From JBAZBO01 sp041671425 (GTDB lineage Bacteria; Patescibacteriota; WWE3; UBA101185; UBA10185), in NCBI GenBank assembly GCA_041671425.1, contig JBAZBO010000039.1, positions 1-8,827 on the forward strand: a DNA stretch of 8,827 nucleotides, read 5' to 3'. Below, in pieces: positions 1 through 6,158 of the stretch (positions are counted from its first letter, which is position 1; every line of letters starts with the position of its first letter). The position numbers and the translations under genes were made by a program. The notes under the pieces were generated by a model, which worked only from the letters and a program-made list of their open reading frames with translations, did no database searches and had not been told where the DNA came from.

Positions 1-3000
1 TCATGACATCGATCTAACGAGTTCGTCATTACCAACTGTGGAGGGACCTATCTGAAGGTTATCGTATAGACCTGTTACATCACCTAGGAAGGTAGTGTAT
101 GCAGTTAGGTCATCAGATACCGTTGTATCCCACCCGTCAAAGTCAGCCATAGTAAGGTCATCAGATACTGTTGTATCCCAGGAGGTTAGTATTGAAGATA
201 GGAATGAGGACGGTATCGTCCAGGTAGCGTTACCATTGGCATCAGATACCAAGATACTATTAGCAGATGTATTGGAAGTGAGTTGTAAAGAGGGAGTGGT
301 CATACCACCTGTGACTTTGAGGGAACCTGCCGTATAGTCGAAGTAGAATCTAGCTGTAGAGTCACTTCCACCAACAGCCAGGTTGTAATCTAGATTGGTC
401 AAATATGTTAGTGATCCCAGGTCAGACCATTTTGATGACCCTGCTGCTAGGACCGAATCGAAATCTTTGAGTATATCTTGGAGGTAGAAGGAGCTGCTAT
501 TTGTGAACTCATCATATACACCTATGAAGGAAGCTCCTGAGGAAGCAGCTCCGGTATCACCAATCAATATAGTATCCAGAAGGGTGCCTGATCTTCCATT
601 CAGAAGATTGATTTCAGAGGCATCAGATAATACCTCGGCCCCACCGATCATCCATACACCAGCTAGATCTAATGTGCCAGTATATGACAGGGACCTTACG
701 AGCTCATTATTTCCTATGGTGGAAGGACCTATCTGAAGGTTATCGTATAGACCTGTTACATCACCTAGGAAGGTAGTGTATACAGTAAGATCATCAGATA
801 CTGTGGTATCCCATGACGTTAATACTGATGTTAAAAATGAGGTTGGTATGGTCCATGTTGCAATGCCATTTGCATCAGATACAAGGATACTTCCGGCGAC
901 AGTATTGGATGTGAGTTGGAAAGAGGGGACTGTTATACCACCTGATACTCTTAGTACACCTTCAGATACATCAAAGTAGAAGGGGGCACCGGTGTCTCCG
1001 GCTCCCACGGCCAGGTCGTCTGTTGTTTGAGTAAGGTATGTGAAAGTGTCAGCATCAGTCCATCTGGATGACCCAGCTGAGAGGATGGAATCAAAATCCT
1101 TAAGAATGTCTTGGAGGTAGAAAGAACTACTGTTTGTGAACTCATCATATACACCTATGAAGGAAGCTCCTGAGGAAGCAGCTCCGGTATCACCAATCAA
1201 TATAGTATCCAGAAGGGTGCCTGATCTTCCATTCAGAAGATTGATTTCAGAGGCATCAGATAATGCCTCGGCCCCACCGAACATCCACACACCAGTTAGG
1301 TTGAGAGTGCCAGAGTATGACAAGTTGTTTACCAATTCCGAGTCTCCAACAATGTTTTCTTTAATATCGATCGTTGTGTACGTGCCTGTAACATCCCCGT
1401 TAAATTCGGTGGCAGTTGTTAAATCGTCTCCATAGCTTTGATCCCATGCTGATACGTTCATCCAAGAAGCGTTTCCTGAGTTATCTGACCTTAGGATGTA
1501 ATTCAGTCCCGGTGCACTTGATATAGTTATAACTGGTACTGTGAGTCCAGATCCGACCTCGAGTGTATTAGAGATGTATGCCCCTCCTTGGACATGAAGT
1601 TCTTGGGTAGCGGCTGTTGTGCCAATTAATATTCTTGTTCCCGAAAACTCTAGTTCCCCGTTACCGGTATCGAATGTTATTAATGGTCCACCCGTCTGTC
1701 CCATTTGGGAGCCATTTGACATAGTAATTCTGTTATCAGCAGTTGGTTCTGCTCCTATACCAAGTCTTATTAGCTGCACACCACCAGTTGACGATGTCGC
1801 CAACAGAGAAGAACTTGAGCCAGGATTGGCTGAGGACGTTATTGAGTGTGTGTGACTTCCTGTGGCTAAGTTTGTGCTGGTCACTGACAAAGTTCCCGGG
1901 GTAGTAAGAGATATGATTACGTCAGCATCTGCTCCCACTAGTACGTCGTCCAAGCCACCGGCAAGACCATCGCCGGCAACAATATCCCTCAGAAGTCTAA
2001 TACTGAAGTTTATTGAATCGTCTGCATCATCAACTCCCAGAAGGTCGGTTAGGATATTACCGTCAGATGATGCAAATCTTAGAATGTCCTGTTTTTCTAC
2101 TATGAATGTACTGGGCACAGAGTCATTATCTCCAACAGTCCAGTAGTCGTAATCATCACTTGTATCTTGATCCCAACCGGATGCATTAAACCAGGAAGCA
2201 TTCCCATTTGCATCTGACTGTAGGATATACCCGGCCCCGCTCCCTGATGTCAGTGTTAGGGTGGGAGATGTGAGTCCTGTTCCAATTTGTAAGCCCAACG
2301 AAATGTAGCCACTTCCAACCACATGCAAGGCATATGATGGATCAGTAGTTCCTGCACCTATTCTACCTGTGGTAGCTATGTAATCTCCGTTCGTTGCCGG
2401 TTTCACTAGAGAACCAACCCTAGACCAGTAGTTGACTCCAACAGTGCTGGGGGACACCCATGAAAATCCTCCGGTACCCTCGTCGTATGCCAGAATGTAA
2501 TTATCAACCGCAGTGGAACCAGTTAATAGATTGGTTTCATCTATCGTCTCTGGGTTGATAGTAAGATTGTCATACGTCCCTGACAGATCTCCGCCGAACG
2601 TTGTAGAAACTGTAAGGTCGTTTGAACTATTTTGATCCCAGGCTGAAGCGTCGAACCAAGTTGCATTCCCAGAAGCATCAGATCTCAATATGTAACTGAG
2701 GCCTGCCCCAGATGTTATTCTTATATTTGGTACGGTCAAGCCCTCAGATATATAGGCATTGCCAACTACGTGTAGGGTATTGGTTGGATTAGTGGTTCCT
2801 ATACCCACATTCCCATTTGTATCTATTCTCATAGCCTCAGTGTTTCCTGTTTCGAATATAAGACTAAATATGTCATTAGTACCTAATATGGCATTCTCTC
2901 CAAATTCCACGCCCCCTTGAAGGAAGAAGCTTTGTTCCACTATGTCATTTATGGATGCCCACTGAGGTACCGATCCTGATGAGGTTAAGATGTAATTTGC

Positions 3001-4005
3001 GGCCCCTATTTCCAATACGTCCAAGGTGTTTGAAGCTGAGGCGTAGATGAGATCCCCGGTGGAATAGCTGGACAGTCCAGTGCCCCCAAATTCGGGAGCA
3101 ATGATAGTGCCTTCCCACACTCCTGTGTCAATTGTTCCCAGCTGAGTTATTTGATCCTGGGTAACAGAGTCCCATATTCCATCCACAGCCATCATAATAT
3201 TTCCGTCGGCTGGATCTATCTCTCCAAATTCAACTCCGTTTACACTGGTTACGGTGACATCTGACAACACGCCTTCCGCATCTCCTGATAATTCCAGGGT
3301 GTTCTCAAGAGTACTTTTTGTCACTTCATTGATATCTAGCAAGTCGTTAATAATGGCAGTGCCTGTCATATTTATTACTGGGGTGTTTATGACAGTGGCG
3401 GTAGCGCTTTGAAGGTTAGAAGCACCTGTTACTAGGAGATCCCCACTTACTGTGGCACCAGCATTAAGGTTTACGGGGATATTTATGAACAGCATGGGCT
3501 CTTCATTTCTAATCCTGAACCCTAAAACTGAGGAATTTTGGGTGGTGGTGCCCCTCTCCTCTTTGGCACTCTTTATGGCAGAACTCAATTGTGTTGAAGC
3601 CCCCTTTATAAAACTATTGGGAAGTATTAATTGTACGACAAACAGGATAAGTAGCGAAGCAAATGATACAGTTCCCATCCACCTAAGGGGTGTGATCTTC
3701 TGAATATTATTGTAGTAACTAGAGGTGTTTTGTACTTGTTTCTCTTGGGTGACTACTTTGCTATGTGACTCTACTCTTGCGGTAACGACTTTCTGTTTAG
3801 CTTCAATGGCCTGGTTTTTCTCATTCTCAAGTGCTTGTTTTAGGTTTTGGACATCCTCAAGGTTATATACTCTGTACCCGTTTGGTAACCTTACGCTCGA
3901 TATTCTGCCATCTTCTTCTAGTCGTCTAAATGTAGAGGCTGATACACCAACCAAATTTGAGGCTTTAGTTACGGTTAATTTCTGTTGAGCAGTTTGGCTT
4001 TCCAT
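1..4005 (-). CDS. Giant membrane-anchored tail-fibre-like repeat protein with N-terminal MerR-type HTH
   Basis: Predicted 1334-residue type II membrane protein. Residues about 9-60 form a MerR/excisionase-like winged helix (SASTFRRLEEDGRISSVRL, then GYRVYNLEDV), followed by a charged, coiled-coil-like stretch (about 55-95) and one hydrophobic span (about 111-128). Nearly everything after that should lie outside the cell. The exterior shows phage-tail-fibre and CPR surface-protein motifs: GGTGLSSYSTGDLIYASA (307-324), NGNVGIGTTNPTNTLHVVG (397-415) and recurring ILxSDxxGNAxW...WDQ/WDT...DDLT modules near 439, 594, 837, 1040 and 1251. The last about 500 residues are a tandem array. The exported part is rich in Ser, Thr, Gly, Asp and Asn. 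The ATG at 4003-4005 has AAGGA about 12 nt upstream and a good promoter. The gene is transcribed divergently from the ATPase-like operon. The stop (TGA, bases 1-3) falls inside a repeat, after LVRSMS where other copies read LVRSLSYTG, so the natural C-terminus may be missing. Likely an adhesin or fibre; the HTH target is unknown. Confidence 0.88.
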   Translation of the reverse strand: MESQTAQQKLTVTKASNLVGVSASTFRRLEEDGRISSVRLPNGYRVYNLEDVQNLKQALENEKNQAIEAKQKVVTARVESHSKVVTQEKQVQNTSSYYNNIQKITPLRWMGTVSFASLLILFVVQLILPNSFIKGASTQLSSAIKSAKEERGTTTQNSSVLGFRIRNEEPMLFINIPVNLNAGATVSGDLLVTGASNLQSATATVINTPVINMTGTAIINDLLDINEVTKSTLENTLELSGDAEGVLSDVTVTSVNGVEFGEIDPADGNIMMAVDGIWDSVTQDQITQLGTIDTGVWEGTIIAPEFGGTGLSSYSTGDLIYASASNTLDVLEIGAANYILTSSGSVPQWASINDIVEQSFFLQGGVEFGENAILGTNDIFSLIFETGNTEAMRIDTNGNVGIGTTNPTNTLHVVGNAYISEGLTVPNIRITSGAGLSYILRSDASGNATWFDASAWDQNSSNDLTVSTTFGGDLSGTYDNLTINPETIDETNLLTGSTAVDNYILAYDEGTGGFSWVSPSTVGVNYWSRVGSLVKPATNGDYIATTGRIGAGTTDPSYALHVVGSGYISLGLQIGTGLTSPTLTLTSGSGAGYILQSDANGNASWFNASGWDQDTSDDYDYWTVGDNDSVPSTFIVEKQDILRFASSDGNILTDLLGVDDADDSINFSIRLLRDIVAGDGLAGGLDDVLVGADADVIISLTTPGTLSVTSTNLATGSHTHSITSSANPGSSSSLLATSSTGGVQLIRLGIGAEPTADNRITMSNGSQMGQTGGPLITFDTGNGELEFSGTRILIGTTAATQELHVQGGAYISNTLEVGSGLTVPVITISSAPGLNYILRSDNSGNASWMNVSAWDQSYGDDLTTATEFNGDVTGTYTTIDIKENIVGDSELVNNLSYSGTLNLTGVWMFGGAEALSDASEINLLNGRSGTLLDTILIGDTGAASSGASFIGVYDEFTNSSSFYLQDILKDFDSILSAGSSRWTDADTFTYLTQTTDDLAVGAGDTGAPFYFDVSEGVLRVSGGITVPSFQLTSNTVAGSILVSDANGIATWTIPTSFLTSVLTSWDTTVSDDLTVYTTFLGDVTGLYDNLQIGPSTIGNNELVRSLSYTGTLDLAGVWMIGGAEVLSDASEINLLNGRSGTLLDTILIGDTGAASSGASFIGVYDEFTNSSSFYLQDILKDFDSVLAAGSSKWSDLGSLTYLTNLDYNLAVGGSDSTARFYFDYTAGSLKVTGGMTTPSLQLTSNTSANSILVSDANGNATWTIPSSFLSSILTSWDTTVSDDLTMADFDGWDTTVSDDLTAYTTFLGDVTGLYDNLQIGPSTVGNDELVRSMS
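108..180 (-). repeat. 48-bp in-frame internal duplication
   Basis: A 25-bp sequence at 108-132 recurs at 156-180 with a single C/T difference, at a spacing of 48 bp (16 codons). In protein, WDTTVSDDLT appears twice, separated by MADFDG. Only the last repeat unit carries it, so it is a recent local duplication that lengthened that unit without breaking the frame. Confidence 0.85.
500..631 (-). repeat. 132-bp exact repeat, copy B (partner 1133-1264)
   Basis: By eye, bases 500-631 are identical to 1133-1264, an offset of 633 bp or exactly 211 codons. The first mismatch past the block is A632 against G1265. The block encodes the NLLNGRSGTLLDTILIGDTG segment and the VYDEFTNSSSFY segment. Exact identity at nucleotide level, including synonymous positions, points to recent duplication or gene conversion. 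Confidence 0.9.
725..781 (-). repeat. 57-bp exact repeat (partner 44-100)
   Basis: Bases 725-781 match 44-100 exactly, an offset of 681 bp. This equals the 633-bp unit plus the 48-bp local duplication at 108-180. The segment encodes YTTFLGDVTGLYDNLQIGP. Confidence 0.88.
1133..1264 (-). repeat. 132-bp exact repeat, copy A (partner 500-631)
   Basis: Partner of the block at 500-631, in the same orientation and in frame with it (offset 633 bp). Flanking sequence diverges quickly on both sides, so identity is confined to the centre of the repeat unit. Confidence 0.9.
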
Positions 4006-4019
4006 GGCAGGTCGAAATC

Positions 4020-4053
4020 CTTATCAAAAGTTATCAAGACAACATTTGATAAG
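4020..4053 (-). promoter_or_regulatory. CTTATCAAA / TTTGATAAG inverted repeat in the fibre 5' leader
   Basis: CTTATCAAA (4020-4028) and TTTGATAAG (4045-4053) form a perfect 9-bp inverted repeat with a 16-nt loop. A further TTATCAA (4031-4037) lies exactly 10 bp from the first, one helical turn. With the start predicted near 4054, the repeat would be the very 5' end of the fibre mRNA. There it could form either of two mutually exclusive hairpins, or act as a multi-site operator just downstream of the start. The HTH on the fibre protein itself is one candidate binder; this is inference. Confidence 0.5.
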
Positions 4054-4060
4054 CTACTAA

Positions 4061-4089
4061 ATGCTAGTTCAAAATATGACACGTGTCAA
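4061..4089 (-). promoter_or_regulatory. Sigma70-type promoter of the fibre gene
   Basis: On the minus strand, TTGACA (4089-4084) is a perfect -35 box. A 17-nt spacer follows, then TAGCAT (4066-4061), a 4/6 match to TATAAT. Transcription should start near 4054, about 50 nt before the fibre ATG. The palindrome TGACACGTGTCA overlaps the -35 box and would suit a repressor. Confidence 0.6.
4077..4088. promoter_or_regulatory. Perfect 12-bp palindrome TGACACGTGTCA over the fibre -35 box
   Basis: The sequence is a perfect dyad without a loop, as expected for a dimeric DNA-binding protein rather than an RNA hairpin. It shares bases with the -35 hexamer of the fibre promoter, so a bound protein could block RNA polymerase. 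Which regulator binds is unknown. Confidence 0.45.
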
Positions 4090-4135
4090 CACTTTTTTGT
4101 TCGATTCTTTATTGTATTTTGAGATAAATATTTAT

Positions 4136-4165
4136 TACGAAAAGTCACAAATTTTAGTTTTCGTA
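4136..4165. repeat. 8-bp inverted repeat TACGAAAA...TTTTCGTA
   Basis: TACGAAAA (4136-4143) and TTTTCGTA (4158-4165) are perfect reverse complements around a 14-nt loop. No T-tract follows directly in either direction, so it is not a clear terminator. It may be a protein-binding site upstream of the fibre promoter. Confidence 0.35.
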
Positions 4166-4347
4166 TGCGCCATTACATGATAAGGTCAGCATATTCTAGG
4201 GTAGTGTGCTTTTAGAGGTTTTTAGCTGTTCGGAAACACGATATTTGAATGGGGTAAAAATGTACTCAATAACCTATGTTTTTAGAAGAAAAATTAGACA
4301 AAAAATATGGGGTTTTTTTGATCGCGTTTGAGGATGCTTTCTCACTG

Positions 4348-4359
4348 AAATCCGGATTT
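4348..4359. repeat. Perfect 12-bp palindrome AAATCCGGATTT
   Basis: A loop-free perfect dyad in the middle of the intergenic region. It could be an operator for either divergent unit, but nothing nearby identifies its partner. Confidence 0.3.
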
Positions 4360-4580
4360 GGAATATTTCTGCTAAAAAATATGCGGGGGTTGGACAAGCC
4401 CTCAATTTTTGAAATAAGAGAGGAATAGATTTCTTCCTGATATTTACTATGCTACTTTGATGTTGAAGTTATGTTTGAGAATCCCATTACAAAATCCCGA
4501 AGATCCTTGCCAAATGCCCGTATGAAAGCGTTTGACAGCTTTTTTCTAATGCGCTCTGTATGAATGTGAGAAGAGTTACG

Positions 4581-4630
4581 TTGACGTTTATGTCTATTGT
4601 ATTGACGTTAACTTGCCCAAGTTGTAGTCT
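4581..4630 (+). promoter_or_regulatory. Candidate promoter/operator of the ATPase-like operon
   Basis: TTGACGTT occurs at 4581-4588 and again at 4602-4609, 21 bp apart (two helical turns). The second copy provides a -35-like TTGACG (4602-4607). A 17-nt spacer leads to TAGTCT (4625-4630), a weak -10. Inside the spacer is the dyad AACTTG-CC-CAAGTT (4610-4623). If used, transcription would begin at about 4637, giving a nearly leaderless mRNA from the ATG at 4638. A better -35 alone, TTGACA at 4532-4537, has only poor -10 candidates downstream. Confidence 0.35.
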
Positions 4631-4637
4631 TTATCCA

Positions 4638-5405
4638 ATGTCCAGATTTTTTAGAGTGCTGTTTTTGATAGTGCTTTCCTTGAATGTTGTTTCCGTTGTG
4701 CATGCTTTATCCTCATCTTCAGCTATTTCAATAGAATTTGACGAAGGCGGTGGTGATCCCGGTCAAATTGTAAGCTATATAGATGGGAAATATGTCCTTT
4801 CAGTTGTGGAATACGATATGAATATGCACGGTGTAATTGCAGATGCCCCGGCCATCTTACTGGATGACTTGGCCATAGACCCTGCTAGATCAAGGAAACT
4901 AGTGTTTTCAGGGGAGGCGTTCGTAAGAGTTACCAATAAAAATGGTCAGATAAAGAAAGGAGACGTCATTACTACCTCAAGTGAACCAGGTATTGGTGAA
5001 CTGGCCACTGATACCGGTATGGTTCTTGGCAAGGCTATGGAGGATTTTAGTTCCGATTCTCCCGATGCGGTAGGGGAGATATTGGTTTATGTTGATATTA
5101 AGCAGTTCTTTCCCACGATGACAGTTAAGAGAAACCTTCTTGAGGCTCTAAGAGCAGGTGTGCAGGCACCATTCATATCTCCGTTGTCATCCTTGAGGTA
5201 TCTCTTGGCGGCAATAGTGGTTGCCGGAAGCTTCATAATTGGGTTCTCTACCTTTGGAAGAGTATCTGGAGGAAGTGTCGAAGCTTTAGGTAGGAACCCC
5301 CTTGCAAGCCGATCCATCAAATCGGCTGTCACATTCAACTTTTTGCTTACTTTTGTTGTCATGGCAATTGGGCTGACGCTTGCTTATTTGATACTTGTTT
5401 TGTAG
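4638..5405 (+). CDS. F-type ATPase subunit c-like protein with exported fibre-type domain, lacking the ion-binding carboxylate
   Basis: Predicted 255 residues from the ATG at 4638. Residues 1-23 form a clean signal peptide ending VHA before LSSSS. Residues about 42-154 resemble the C-terminal domain of CPR and phage-like fibre proteins: GQIVSYIDGKY, SGEAFVRVTNKNGQIKKGD, TTSSEPG, MVLGKAMEDF, ILVYVDI. After a linker, residues 187-255 are a subunit-c hairpin: TM1 (187-206), GGSVEALGRNPLAS loop with R219-N220-P221, then TM2 (231-255). Topology fits F-type c, with both ends outside and the loop inside. Counting from the loop proline, the essential Glu/Asp (P+18) is Phe239; the Gly at P+24 and the basic residue at P+7 are kept. 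TM1 has no carboxylate either. Usual c is about 70-90 residues without a leader domain. The frame is open back to an ATG at 4560, which adds a second hydrophobic stretch; I prefer 4638 because of the signal peptide and the operator-like DNA between. First gene of the operon; subunit a is absent upstream. Confidence 0.85.
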   Translation: MSRFFRVLFLIVLSLNVVSVVHALSSSSAISIEFDEGGGDPGQIVSYIDGKYVLSVVEYDMNMHGVIADAPAILLDDLAIDPARSRKLVFSGEAFVRVTNKNGQIKKGDVITTSSEPGIGELATDTGMVLGKAMEDFSSDSPDAVGEILVYVDIKQFFPTMTVKRNLLEALRAGVQAPFISPLSSLRYLLAAIVVAGSFIIGFSTFGRVSGGSVEALGRNPLASRSIKSAVTFNFLLTFVVMAIGLTLAYLILVL

Positions 5406-5414
5406 CATAAATGT

Positions 5415-6158
5415 ATGTTCTACAATCTGCCCGCCAGCGTATCGAGTGTATCGAACCTGGTCTATGCCATTGCTGCCATAATCTTTCTTAGCCTTCTATT
5501 CTTCTTTCTGTTCCTACTCAATATTTATGTTCTTGAAAGGGTCTCCAGTCTTATATACAAAAAAAGGATAGAAAGTCATGGTGAGACCCAAGAACAGGCT
5601 GTGGCACTACTTGAGGATGCTAGAAGGCAGGCATTTGAGATCATCAGTGAAGCCAATATGAAAGCGCAGGACATTTTGAACAAGACCGGGTCTGTTAGCT
5701 CAGAATCCAGCGCCGTGCTCAAAAGAGAAGTAGAAGTTTTACACAATAAGCACGTTGATTTCCTTGAGGGATTATCTAAGGACACTATTTCTGCATACCA
5801 GAAAGTTACAGAAGAAGAAAAGAACAAGGGAATAGAGGCAATAGGGGAAACGGTGTCTAGTGTAGAGGATGTAGCCTCAGAAGCTATAACTGCGCTAAAA
5901 ACAGAGATTGATACCCAGAGAAAGTCCTACGAGGAGTTCTTCGGAGAGAATATGAGAAAAGAGATAGATAGTGTAAGGAAAGAGCTCGACGCATATAGAG
6001 ATAAGAAGTTTATGGAGATCAACGAACAAGCTAAATCTGTTCTAAAGGACATAAGCAAGGAGGTTTTGGGTAGAGCACTCCCTGTTGAGGATCAAGAGAA
6101 ATTGGTAATGGAGGCGTTGGACAAAGCTAAAGCAATGGGGGTGTTTGGGGATGAATGA
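5415..6158 (+). CDS. atpF: F-type ATPase subunit b-like peripheral stalk protein (long form)
   Basis: Predicted 247 residues. It has a short N-terminal tail, one membrane span (about 15-39) and a long charged helical region (about 48-215), rich in Glu, Lys and Ala. The C-terminus, KDISKEVLGRALPVEDQEKL and following, is typical of the b segment that binds delta on top of F1. The early part (AVALLEDARRQAFEIISEAN) is typical b-stalk sequence. Its role would be stator: anchoring alpha3beta3 against rotor torque. It is about 80 residues longer than the usual 156-170, with the extra length in the middle of the helix. It starts 9 nt after the c-like stop without a visible Shine-Dalgarno, so it is probably translated by coupling, and it overlaps the delta gene. 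Identification as b is good; whether it partners a normal membrane sector is doubtful because subunit a is not encoded here. Confidence 0.85.
   Translation: MFYNLPASVSSVSNLVYAIAAIIFLSLLFFFLFLLNIYVLERVSSLIYKKRIESHGETQEQAVALLEDARRQAFEIISEANMKAQDILNKTGSVSSESSAVLKREVEVLHNKHVDFLEGLSKDTISAYQKVTEEEKNKGIEAIGETVSSVEDVASEAITALKTEIDTQRKSYEEFFGENMRKEIDSVRKELDAYRDKKFMEINEQAKSVLKDISKEVLGRALPVEDQEKLVMEALDKAKAMGVFGDE

Larger units (their letters stand above)
1..1497 (-). repeat. Tandem array of 203-211-residue fibre repeat units (about 2.4 copies)
   Basis: Within the fibre gene, units begin at the ILxSD motif near residues 837, 1040 and 1251, giving spacings of 203 and 211 residues. Each unit contains, in order, ILxSDxxGxAxW, WDxxxxDDLT, a GDVTGxY segment, ELVxxLSYxGTL, a GGAExLSDASEINLLNGRSG block, and a FYFD...VxGGxTxPS segment. 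The third unit is cut short by the stop at the window start. Upstream, looser copies of the ILxSDxxGNAxW module (near 439 and 594) show that the whole exterior grew by duplication of related modules. Confidence 0.85.
4006..4637. other. Divergent intergenic control region, no convincing gene
   Basis: This AT-rich stretch separates the minus-strand fibre gene from the plus-strand ATPase-like operon. I see no ORF with family resemblance, no tRNA and no rRNA. It holds a fibre-gene promoter near the left end and several inverted repeats. At the right end (4560-4637) an open frame is continuous with the c-like gene but looks more like promoter and operator DNA. The middle (about 4170-4520) shows little beyond a 12-bp palindrome and oligo-T/oligo-A runs. 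Confidence 0.75.

Noticed and set aside
95..2146. Several plus-strand open frames of 67-99 codons opposite the fibre gene
   Set aside because: They are antisense shadows of the repeat-rich fibre gene; two of them are copies of each other only because the repeat is, and none has a Shine-Dalgarno sequence or family resemblance.
4384..4410. Possible terminator (GGGGGTTGGACAAGCCCTC followed by a T-run)
   Set aside because: The stem is only about three G-C pairs plus mismatched A-T pairs, and there is no plus-strand gene upstream to terminate.
4006..4559. tRNA, small RNA or CRISPR in the intergenic region
   Set aside because: No cloverleaf, conserved tRNA arm, or regularly spaced repeat and spacer pattern is visible.
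4522..4563. 13-codon leader ORF (MKAFDSFFLMRSV) whose TGA overlaps the ATG at 4560
   Set aside because: Too short, no Shine-Dalgarno, and the downstream start at 4560 is itself doubtful.
4560..4637. Lipoprotein signal (LTLTCPSC) in the upstream extension of the c-like frame
   Set aside because: It is not a proper lipobox, and a better ordinary signal peptide starts at 4638.
5280..5285. Glu in VEALGRNP (residue 215) as a substitute ion-binding carboxylate
   Set aside because: This Glu lies at the cytoplasmic end beside the loop and is also common at the same place in normal c subunits, so it cannot replace the mid-membrane TM2 carboxylate.
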